A stretch of DNA of 35,349 nucleotides, taken from the NCBI GenBank assembly GCA_013822265.1, contig PNKD01000029.1, forward strand, positions 1-35,349, in the 5' to 3' direction. The position numbers were made by a program, and so were the translations under genes. Source of the stretch: Leptothrix sp. (in: b-proteobacteria) (GTDB lineage Bacteria; Pseudomonadota; Gammaproteobacteria; Burkholderiales; Burkholderiaceae_C). The number at the start of each line of letters is the position of its first letter. Position 1 is the stretch's first letter. This document shows positions 25,499-32,550 of this stretch, one piece after another. Below the pieces are notes generated by a model, which was given only the letters and a program-made list of their open reading frames with translations, did not search any database and was not told the DNA's origin.

Positions 25499-27697
25499 AT
25501 GCAAGCACTCTCGCGCCGGCGCTTTCTCGCCATCTCCACCGCCACCGTTGGCGCCACCGGCTTGGCCGGCTCCTGGCAGGCCTGGACGGGTGGGGCCCAG
25601 GCCGCGGCGCCGGCCGCGGGCACCGTGACGCAGATCCCCACCTTCTGCGAGATGTGCTTCTGGCGCTGCGGCGGCATCGCCCACCTGCGCGACGGCAAGC
25701 TGTGGAAGTTCGAGGGCAACCCGCGCGACCCGCAGAGCATGGGTCGGCTGTGCCCGCGCGGCACCGGCGCCGTCGGCGCGCATTACGACCCCGACCGTCT
25801 GCGCCAGCCGCTGCTGCGCGTGGGCGAGCGCGGCAAGGAACAGTGGAAGGCCGTGAGTTGGGACGAGGCGCTCTCCTTCGTCGCCGAGAAGATGAACAAG
25901 ATCAAGGCCGAGCACGGCCCGGAGTCGGTGGCGCTGTTCAACCACGGTTTCGGCCAGCGCTTCATCCAGCATGCGCTGAAGAGCTGGGGCGTCATCAACC
26001 ACGCCGGCTCGTCCTACGCGCAATGCCGCGGCGCGCGCGACGTGGGCTACATGCTGACCTACGGCGCCGGCGTCGGCAGCCCCGAGCCCATCGACATCAG
26101 GAGCACCGATTGCCTGGTGCTCATCGGCTCGCACCTGGGCGAGAACATGCACAACTCGCAGGTGCAGGAGTTCGCGCAGGCCGTCGAGCGCAAGGCCACG
26201 GTGATCGTCGTCGACCCGCGCTACTCGGTGGCGGCGAGCAAGGCCAAGTACTGGCTGCCGGTGAAACCCGGCACCGACCTGGCGCTGCTGCTGGCCTGGA
26301 TGAACCTGCTGGTCAGCGAGGGCCGCTACGACAAGGCCTTCGTCGAGCGCTACGGCCACGGCTTCGACAAGTTCGTCGCCGAGATCAAGGGCTACACCGT
26401 CGAGTGGGCGGCCGAGCAGTGCGACGTGCCGGCCGAACTGATCCGCGCCGCGGGGCGCGAGATGGCCCGCCACCGGCCGGCGTCCGTCGTGCACCCGGGG
26501 CGGCGCTTCAACTGGTACGGCGACGACACCCAGCGCAGCCGCGGCATCGCGCTGCTCAACGCGCTGCTCGGCAACTACGGCCGCAACGGCGGCATGTTCA
26601 TCTCGCAGGGCATCAAGATCGCGCCCTATCCGCTGCCCAAGTACCCCGAGCACACCAGGCCGCGGCTGGACGGCGCCGAGGCCGACCAGTACCCGTTTGC
26701 CGACGAGGGCATCACCACCAGCATCCGCGACGCCACGATCAGCGGCAAGCCGTACCCGGTGAAGGGCTGGTTCGTCTACTCGACCAACCTGATGCAGGCG
26801 CTGCCGAACGAGGCCGAGACCATCAAGGCGATCCAGAACCTGGACCTGCTGGTGGTCTGCGACACCGTGCCCGGTGAAACGGCGGGCTGGGCCGACGTCG
26901 TCCTGCCCGACACCGTCTTCCTCGAGCGCCACGACGAACTGCTGACGGGCTTCGGTCGCAACGGCTGGGCCTCGCTGCGCCAGCCCGTGGTGGCCGCGCC
27001 GCACGACCAGAAGCCGGCGTGGTGGATCGCCAAGCAGCTGGCCGAGAAGCTGGGCGTCGGTGCCTGCATGCCCTTCAAGGACATGGAAGAGTACCTGTCG
27101 CTGCGCGTCGAGAAGTCGGGCCACAGCTGGGAGAAGCTGAAGACCGAAGGCGTGATCATGGCCGCGCACCAGCCGATCACGGTCGAAGAGGGGCTGGAAC
27201 TGGAGTTCGCCACGCCCAGCGGCAAGGTCGAGTTCTGGTCCGACCAGCTGGCCGCCAAGGGCTTCGACGCCGTGCCCAGGTACACCAGGCACCCCGAGGC
27301 ACCCGCCGGGCACTTCCGCCTCATCACCGGGCGCTCGCCGGTGCACACCTTCAGCCGCACGCAGAGCAACCCGCTGCTGCAGGACTTGATGCCCGACAAC
27401 GAGGTGTGGGTGAACAACGCCACGGCCGCGAAGCTGGGGCTGAAGAACCGCCAGTACGTGCGGCTGAAGAACCAGGACGGCGTGCTCAGCAACCGCATCC
27501 GCGTCAAGGCCACGCAGCGCATCCGCGAAGACACCGTCTACATGGTCTACGGCTTCGGCAACACCAACAAGATGCTGAAGTCGGCCTACCTCAAGGGCGC
27601 CAGTGCCGGGGGCTTGAACACCCACTACAAGACCGACCCGATCATGGGTGCGACCAGCATCCACACCAACTTCGTCGGTTTCGTCAAGGAGGCCTGA
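25499..27697 (+). CDS. PsrA/PhsA-type molybdopterin oxidoreductase, catalytic subunit
   Basis: Periplasmic bis-MGD enzyme (732 aa) of the polysulfide/thiosulfate reductase branch of the DMSO reductase family. It begins with a Tat signal (SRRRFLAI). The [4Fe-4S] ligands are Cys50, Cys53, Cys57 (CEMCFWRC) and Cys85 (GRLCPRG). The molybdenum ligand is Cys176 in SYAQCRGARDVGYM, as in PsrA and PhsA and unlike Ser-ligated DMSO reductase. Length matches PsrA/PhsA (~760 aa) and is too short for SoeA or TtrA. Polysulfide, sulfur and thiosulfate are all possible substrates; tetrathionate or arsenate is less likely. The ATG at 25499 follows GAGG; an upstream in-frame start would bury the Tat motif. Confidence 0.85.
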   Translation: MQALSRRRFLAISTATVGATGLAGSWQAWTGGAQAAAPAAGTVTQIPTFCEMCFWRCGGIAHLRDGKLWKFEGNPRDPQSMGRLCPRGTGAVGAHYDPDRLRQPLLRVGERGKEQWKAVSWDEALSFVAEKMNKIKAEHGPESVALFNHGFGQRFIQHALKSWGVINHAGSSYAQCRGARDVGYMLTYGAGVGSPEPIDIRSTDCLVLIGSHLGENMHNSQVQEFAQAVERKATVIVVDPRYSVAASKAKYWLPVKPGTDLALLLAWMNLLVSEGRYDKAFVERYGHGFDKFVAEIKGYTVEWAAEQCDVPAELIRAAGREMARHRPASVVHPGRRFNWYGDDTQRSRGIALLNALLGNYGRNGGMFISQGIKIAPYPLPKYPEHTRPRLDGAEADQYPFADEGITTSIRDATISGKPYPVKGWFVYSTNLMQALPNEAETIKAIQNLDLLVVCDTVPGETAGWADVVLPDTVFLERHDELLTGFGRNGWASLRQPVVAAPHDQKPAWWIAKQLAEKLGVGACMPFKDMEEYLSLRVEKSGHSWEKLKTEGVIMAAHQPITVEEGLELEFATPSGKVEFWSDQLAAKGFDAVPRYTRHPEAPAGHFRLITGRSPVHTFSRTQSNPLLQDLMPDNEVWVNNATAAKLGLKNRQYVRLKNQDGVLSNRIRVKATQRIREDTVYMVYGFGNTNKMLKSAYLKGASAGGLNTHYKTDPIMGATSIHTNFVGFVKEA

Positions 27698-27702
27698 AAT
27701 GA

Positions 27703-27752
27703 GGCCCCCACGCTCACTTCGATCACCGCCCCCCGAGGCGGCGCAAGTCCCC
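27703..27752. repeat. Intergenic palindromic repeat, copy B
   Basis: Begins GGCCCCCACGCTCACTTCG and contains CCGCCCCCCGAGGCGG. Just after it GTCCC-CTTT-GGGAC (27747-27760) makes a small hairpin. It shares its layout with copy A at 18168. It sits within the operon, between the PsrA-like and PsrB-like genes, so the repeat seems to have inserted without breaking the cluster; it may affect transcript stability. Confidence 0.55.
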
Positions 27753-27780
27753 TTTGGGACGACCCTGCAGGAGAGTTGAT

Positions 27781-28320
27781 ATGCCCCGCCTTGCCATGGT
27801 CATCGACACGCGAAAGTGCGTAGGCTGCCAGGACTGCGTCGTCGCCTGCCAGGTCGAGAACGACGTGCCGCTGGGCTACTGCCGCGACTGCATCGTCACC
27901 GAGGTGCGCGGCACCTTCCCGCAGCTCACGATGGAGATCCGCTCCGAGCGCTGCAACCACTGCGACAACCCGCCCTGCGTGAGCTGCTGCCCCACCGGCG
28001 CGAGCCACGTCGAGGACTTCGGCCGCACGGTGCAGGTCACGGCCAACAAGTGCATAGGCTGCAAGGCCTGCATCGCCGCCTGCCCCTACGACGCCCGCTG
28101 CGTGCACCCCGAAGGTTGTGTCGACAAATGCACCTTCTGCCTGCACCGCGTGAAAGAAGGCAAGGACCCGGCCTGCGTCTCGGTGTGCCCCACGCACTGC
28201 ATGCATTTCGGCGATCTCGACGACCCGAAGAGCGCGGTGAATGCGCTGCTGGCCACGCGCAAGCACCACACGCTGCTGCCCGAAGCCGGCACCAAGCCGC
28301 GCATCTTCTACCTGACCTGA
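27781..28320 (+). CDS. PsrB-type ferredoxin subunit with four [4Fe-4S] clusters
   Basis: 179-aa electron-transfer subunit linking the molybdopterin subunit to the membrane subunit. Cysteine groups are CVGCQDCVVAC, CNHCDNPPCVSCCP, CIGCKACIAACPYDARC and CTFCLHRVKEGKDPACVSVCP, the DmsB/PsrB pattern for four cubane clusters. An extra CRDC lies near residue 35. It carries no signal of its own, so it is probably exported with the Tat-carrying catalytic subunit. The ATG at 27781 follows a strong GGAGAG. Confidence 0.92.
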   Translation: MPRLAMVIDTRKCVGCQDCVVACQVENDVPLGYCRDCIVTEVRGTFPQLTMEIRSERCNHCDNPPCVSCCPTGASHVEDFGRTVQVTANKCIGCKACIAACPYDARCVHPEGCVDKCTFCLHRVKEGKDPACVSVCPTHCMHFGDLDDPKSAVNALLATRKHHTLLPEAGTKPRIFYLT

Positions 28321-28333
28321 AGGAGCAGCCGCC

Positions 28334-29386
28334 ATGCTCGAGTTCACCACCACGCGCCACAACCCGCTCGTCGACCCGCAGCTGGCGGTGTGGAGTTGGG
28401 AGATCCCGCTCTACCTCTTCGTCGGCGGCATCGTCGCCGGCATGATGGTCATCGGCGGCCTGGCCATGCTGCGGCTGGCCAAGGGCGAGGACACGCGCCG
28501 CTACTTCTCGATGCAGACCCCGCTGCTGGCCTTCGTGCTGATGAACGTCGGCATGCTGGCGCTGCTGCTCGACCTGACGCACAGGCTCTACGTCTGGCGC
28601 ATCTACCTGACCTTCCAGGTCACGTCGCCTATGGCCTGGGGCTCGTGGGTGCTGATCATCGTCTACGGCGTGCTGCTGGTCTCGGCGCTGATCCGCCTGC
28701 CGCAGGCCTGGCCGTGGCTGGGCCGCACCGTGCCGGCGCTTCAGCGCCTGTCGGACACCCTCACCGGCAGCCCGTCGTGGCTGCGCGTGCTGGGCTGGGC
28801 CAACCTGGGCCTGGGCATCGCGCTGGGCATCTACACCGGCATCCTGCTCAACACCATGGTCGCGCGACCGCTGTGGAACAGCGCCATCCTCGGCCCCCTG
28901 TTCCTGGTCTCGGGCCTGTCGGCGGGTGTGGCCGCGATGCACATCGCCGCCACGCTGCTGCAGGGCCGCCGTGCGCCGCAGGGCTTGGTGGGCGGCGCGC
29001 TCTCGGCGATGCTGCAACCCCTGGGCCCGCGCCACCCCGACGCCGACACGGCGCACTCGCTGGTGCGCTACGACCAGATGTTCCTGGTGGCCGAGCTGGT
29101 GTTCATCTTCATCCTGCTCGTCAACCTCCACACCTCGTCGGCTTCGCACGCGGTGGCGGCCTCGCTCATCACCACAGGGCCCTACGCGCTGGCCTTCTGG
29201 GGCGGCGTTGTCGTGGCCGGCGTGCTGCTGCCGCTGGCCTGGCAGGCGCTGGAGCTCTCGCAAACGGTCAGGCACACCGTGGCGCCGGCCGTGCTGGTGC
29301 TGGTGGGCGGCTACACGCTGCGCTGGATCATGGTCAACGCGGGCCAGGCCAGCGAGATCGTGCCCGTGCTGTCGCTGGCGCACTGA
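28334..29386 (+). CDS. PsrC/NrfD-type membrane quinone subunit
   Basis: 350-aa integral membrane protein of the NrfD/PsrC family with about eight or nine helices. Family features include PLYLFVGGIVAGMMVIGG in the first helix, a block with LLLDLTHRLYVWRIYLTFQ and TSPMAWGSWVL, and GIYTGILLNT. It should exchange electrons with ubiquinone or menaquinone at the periplasmic face and pass them to the ferredoxin subunit. AGGAG precedes the ATG; it lies 13 nt after the ferredoxin subunit gene. Confidence 0.92.
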   Translation: MLEFTTTRHNPLVDPQLAVWSWEIPLYLFVGGIVAGMMVIGGLAMLRLAKGEDTRRYFSMQTPLLAFVLMNVGMLALLLDLTHRLYVWRIYLTFQVTSPMAWGSWVLIIVYGVLLVSALIRLPQAWPWLGRTVPALQRLSDTLTGSPSWLRVLGWANLGLGIALGIYTGILLNTMVARPLWNSAILGPLFLVSGLSAGVAAMHIAATLLQGRRAPQGLVGGALSAMLQPLGPRHPDADTAHSLVRYDQMFLVAELVFIFILLVNLHTSSASHAVAASLITTGPYALAFWGGVVVAGVLLPLAWQALELSQTVRHTVAPAVLVLVGGYTLRWIMVNAGQASEIVPVLSLAH

Positions 29387-29448
29387 ACCTGCGCGCCAGC
29401 GCAGCGCGTGCACCGACGCTTCGACAACAAGAACCGTCAAGGATCCCC

Positions 29449-29631
29449 ATGAAGCTCACTCGCCGAACCCAAGAAGCCTCACCCCTCGCCCTGGCGATGG
29501 TCGCGCTGCCCGCGCTGGCCACCGACGGCGTGCTGATGGAGGGCTACGGCCCCATTTCCACCGCCATGGGCGTGCTCGTCACGCACACGCAGACCAACGC
29601 CCAGCCGATGTACTCGCACCGTTTCCAGTGA
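29449..29631 (+). pseudogene. Short remnant resembling the N-terminus of a FadL/OmpP1-type outer-membrane channel
   Basis: The 60-residue frame has a leader-like start (SPLALAMVALPALA) followed by TDGVLMEGYGPISTAMG, which resembles the start of mature FadL/OmpP1-family channels (ATDG...GYG...GMGG). Instead of the expected ~400-residue barrel, the frame switches to THTQTNAQPMYSHRFQ and stops. This looks like an internal deletion joining the two ends of a channel gene. The ribosome site is weak. It could instead be a genuine small exported protein. Confidence 0.45.
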
Positions 29632-29710
29632 GGTTCGCGCGGCGCGGGTGGGCCGCACACGGGCCCGGCGCGCGCCGCGGGTTCCTGCCGTCTACCAAGA
29701 ATGGTCCAAC

Positions 29711-31111
29711 ATGTTTCGCACCACCCTGATGGCCACGCTCGCGCTGGGCGTGCAACTGGCCTTTGCACAGGCGACCGCGGCGCCCGCTGCGGCCCCGGCC
29801 GAGCCGGCCAAGCCACCCCAGCCGGCCATGTGTACGGCCTGCCACAAGCTCGAGGCCAACCAGGTCGGTGGCTACTTCGAGTCGGTGGCCTTCAAGTCGC
29901 TGTCGATGCAGATCGACGTCGGCGGCAAGGCGCCGCAGCTCCTGCGCTTCGATGCCAAGACGCTGAAGGTCGTCGACGACGGGGTCGACAAGAAGGCCGA
30001 ACACCTGCGCGACGTGAAGGCGCGCCACGAGACCCAGGTCACATGGGTCGAGAAGGACGGCGCCAAGTTCGCCACCGAGATCCACTTCGAGGGGCCCGTC
30101 AAGATCGACCCGAAGAACCTCATCGACTGCGCCGGCGTGGCCAAGCTGGTGAATGAAGGCCCGGGCAAGACGCCGTTCACGCTGATCGACTCACGCCCGC
30201 TGGTGCGCTTCCAGGAAGGTGCGCTGCCCGGTGCCATCCATCTGCCCTTCATCGGCTTCGACAGGTTCGCCGACCGCCTGCCCAGGGACAAGGCGCAGCT
30301 CGTCGTCTTCTACTGCGGCGGCATCACCTGCACGCTGAGCCCGAACTCGCTGAAGAAGGCGCAGCGGATGGGCTACGGCAACCTGCGTGTCTACCGCGAG
30401 GGCGAGCCCGAGTGGAAGACGCGCAACCCTCTCGTCACCACGCCGGCCTTCGTCAAGGCGGCCTACGTCGACCGCGACATCCCGCACGTGATGATCGACG
30501 CGCGCACGGCCGACGACGCGGCCAGCAGCCACGTCAAGGGCGCCGTCTCGATGCCGCTGGGGCAGATGGCCGCGGTGCGCAAGTCGCTGCCCGACCGGAA
30601 GCTGAAGGCGCCGCTGATCGTCTACGACGGCCGCGGCGGCGAGCAGGCCGTGGCGGTGGCGGAAGCGCTGGTCAAGGCCGGCCGGCGCAACGTGATGGTG
30701 CTGAGCGGCGGCATGGTCGGCTGGCCGGCGGCGGCCTACGCCATCGAGAGCGGCGTGCCGGCGCCCAGGCAGATCGCCTACGCGCCCAAGCCGCGCGCCG
30801 GTTCGCTGCCGGTGGCCGAGTTCACGACGCTGGCCAGGAAGACGCCGGCCGACGTGCTGATCCTCGACGTGCGCAACCCCGACGAGGCGCAGCAGGGCAT
30901 GATCAAGGGCGCCATGCTGATCCCTGACGACGAGTTGCAGGCTCGCATCGCCGAGCTGCCCAAGGGCAAGCGCATCGTCGCGCATTGCCTCACCGGCATC
31001 CGCGCGGAGATGGCCTATCACAAGCTCAAGGAAGCCGGCTTCCAGGTCGCGTTCCTGAACAACGAGATCGAGATCGCCAAGGACGGCAGCTTCAAGATCA
31101 CGCCGCGCTGA
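29711..31111 (+). CDS. Periplasmic protein with a haem c site and three rhodanese domains
   Basis: 466 aa with a signal peptide (MFRTTLMATLALGVQLAFA). A CTACH haem c motif lies at 41-45 in a small N-terminal domain. Three rhodanese domains follow: the first with an active-site loop CGGITC (Cys202) after DSRPLVRFQEGALPGAIHLP; the second (DARTADDAASSHVKGAVSMP) has Asp306 where the catalytic Cys should be; the third (LDVRNPDEAQQGMIKGAMLIP) has HCLTGIR with Cys426. It probably binds and transfers sulfane sulfur in the periplasm with a redox role for the haem. The ATG at 29711 has only a weak ribosome site; it lies 79 nt after the FadL-like remnant and follows the PsrABC-like genes. Confidence 0.85.
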   Translation: MFRTTLMATLALGVQLAFAQATAAPAAAPAEPAKPPQPAMCTACHKLEANQVGGYFESVAFKSLSMQIDVGGKAPQLLRFDAKTLKVVDDGVDKKAEHLRDVKARHETQVTWVEKDGAKFATEIHFEGPVKIDPKNLIDCAGVAKLVNEGPGKTPFTLIDSRPLVRFQEGALPGAIHLPFIGFDRFADRLPRDKAQLVVFYCGGITCTLSPNSLKKAQRMGYGNLRVYREGEPEWKTRNPLVTTPAFVKAAYVDRDIPHVMIDARTADDAASSHVKGAVSMPLGQMAAVRKSLPDRKLKAPLIVYDGRGGEQAVAVAEALVKAGRRNVMVLSGGMVGWPAAAYAIESGVPAPRQIAYAPKPRAGSLPVAEFTTLARKTPADVLILDVRNPDEAQQGMIKGAMLIPDDELQARIAELPKGKRIVAHCLTGIRAEMAYHKLKEAGFQVAFLNNEIEIAKDGSFKITPR

Positions 31112-31180
31112 AACGGCGCGCCGCGGCACTTGCGGCCCCGCGGCGCGACACCTTGGTGCCGTGGCCGCCGTGGCCGACGC

Positions 31181-31194
31181 TTGACCTGGATCAG
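31181..31194 (+). promoter_or_regulatory. FNR/CRP-type box upstream of the YeeE gene
   Basis: TTGACCTGGATCAG. Its centre is about 103 nt before the predicted start site of the YeeE promoter (-35 TGGACG 31256-31261, 17-nt spacer, -10 TACCAT 31279-31284), one of the distances at which class I CRP/FNR activation can work. No good -10 is seen at the class II distance. Confidence 0.55.
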
Positions 31195-31276
31195 CACATG
31201 CCCAGGTGCTGCCGGCCGCGCTGAATTCATGACCTACCAACGCCCCCCCCAGGACTGGACGTTCCATCTTTCTTTG

Positions 31277-31292
31277 ATACCATATGGGGTAT
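31277..31292. promoter_or_regulatory. 16-bp palindromic operator, copy 2 (before YeeE gene)
   Basis: ATACCATATGGGGTAT, an imperfect palindrome matching copy 1 (25413-25428) at 14 of 16 positions. It covers the -10 TACCAT and the likely transcription start, leaving a leader of about 17 nt with a GGAGA ribosome site at 31294. A protein bound here would block transcription. Confidence 0.62.
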
Positions 31293-31307
31293 AGGAGAAG
31301 CCCTCGG

Positions 31308-31868
31308 ATGAACACCCTGACCCACGCGCCGCTGCGCACATCGGCGGTCGCCGACAAGGCGGTCGCGAAAGCCTTCATGAACCCCTACCTGGCCGGCTTC
31401 CTGCTCGGCCTGGTGCTGCTGACGACCTACGTCGTCACCGGCCGCGGCCTGGGCGCCACGGCAGGATTCGCCGCCGTGGCCACCTGGCTGGCCGGGATCG
31501 TCGACGTCGAGCACATGCAGCAAAGCCTGGTGCACCTCAAGTACTGGAACGACGGCCAGCCGCTGCTGAACTGGACCCTGTTCCTGCTCGTCGGCGCCCT
31601 GGCCGGCGCGGCGCTGTCGGGCTGGCAGGCGAACCGCATCCGCCTCACCACCGAGCGTGGTCCGCGCATCACCGACCGGCAGCGCCTCGTGCTGGCCTTC
31701 GTCGGTGGTTTCATCGCCGCGTTCGGCGCCAAGCTGGCCAAGGGTTGCACCAGCGGCCAGGCGTTGACCGGTTCGGCCGCGCTGAACGTCAGCGGGCTGG
31801 TTTTCCTGGGGGCCGTCTTCCTGGCGGCCTTCATCGTGGCGCAGTTCGTGCGCAAGGAGTGGTTGTGA
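31308..31868 (+). CDS. YeeE/YedE-family sulfur-compound transporter, first half
   Basis: 186-aa membrane protein with about four or five helices, of the YeeE/YedE (TsuA-like) family that carries thiosulfate or related sulfur compounds through conserved cysteines. The signature is LAKGCTSGQALTGSAALN, with Cys147 the only cysteine. The start at 31308 (MNTLTHAPL) has GGAGA nine nt upstream. Its stop overlaps the next gene's start by one base (TGATG), so the two halves are probably made together and pair in the membrane. Confidence 0.87.
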   Translation: MNTLTHAPLRTSAVADKAVAKAFMNPYLAGFLLGLVLLTTYVVTGRGLGATAGFAAVATWLAGIVDVEHMQQSLVHLKYWNDGQPLLNWTLFLLVGALAGAALSGWQANRIRLTTERGPRITDRQRLVLAFVGGFIAAFGAKLAKGCTSGQALTGSAALNVSGLVFLGAVFLAAFIVAQFVRKEWL

Positions 31869-32464
31869 TGTTCCCGCTGTCCAGCTATCACGAGTTCTCG
31901 GCCGTTGCCGAGCTGGCCATCGCGCTGGCCTTGGGCGTGGGCTTCGGCTTTGCGCTCGAGCGCGCCGGTTTCGGCAGCGCACGCAAGCTCACTGCCGTGT
32001 TCTACCTCTACGACATGGCGGTCGTGAAGGTGATGTTCAGCGCCGTCGTCACCACGCTGGTCGGCCTGGCGCTGCTGTCGGGCGCGGGGCTGTTCGACAT
32101 GTCGGAGATCTACCTCGAGCAGACCAACTGGACGGCGCAGATCGGCGGCGGCCTGCTCTTCGGTGCCGGCTTCGTGATCGGCGGCTACTGCCCAGGCACC
32201 TCGATGGCGGCCGTCGCCACCGGGCGCAAGGACGGCATGCTGTTCGTGCTGGGCATGCTGGCCGGCGTATGGGCCTATGCCGAATTCACCCCCGGCCTTG
32301 ACGAGTGGTACAAGGCCACGGCCTCGGGCGTCATCACCTTGCCTGAAGCCACCGGCATCGCAATGGGATGGTGGGCGCTGGCCTTCGTCGCCGTGCTGGC
32401 GTTCGGCGCCTGGGGCATGGCCCGGCTCGAGCGGCGTTTCAGCTACCTCGATCCGCAGGCATGA
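31868..32464 (+). CDS. YeeE/YedE-family sulfur-compound transporter, second half
   Basis: 198-aa membrane protein with about five helices. It carries FALERAGFGSARKLTAVFY and the signature VIGGYCPGTSMAAVATGRKDG, with Cys108 the only cysteine. Together with the gene before it, it makes up the two-part form of the YeeE/YedE transporter; single-chain relatives contain both halves. The likely cargo is thiosulfate or another sulfane-sulfur compound, inferred from the rhodanese and Psr-like neighbours. Confidence 0.88.
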   Translation: MFPLSSYHEFSAVAELAIALALGVGFGFALERAGFGSARKLTAVFYLYDMAVVKVMFSAVVTTLVGLALLSGAGLFDMSEIYLEQTNWTAQIGGGLLFGAGFVIGGYCPGTSMAAVATGRKDGMLFVLGMLAGVWAYAEFTPGLDEWYKATASGVITLPEATGIAMGWWALAFVAVLAFGAWGMARLERRFSYLDPQA

Positions 32465-32550
32465 GCGCGCCGGGTAGTCCAGTGAGCCTCGCCTGCATCG
32501 GCGGCGCCTCGTCGCACAATGCTGCCCGTCAACCACAAAGGAGATACGAC

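Noticed and set aside
25418-27664. A long minus-strand open frame antisense to the PsrA-like gene
   Set aside because: Composition is that of a high-GC shadow and the plus strand encodes an intact molybdopterin enzyme.
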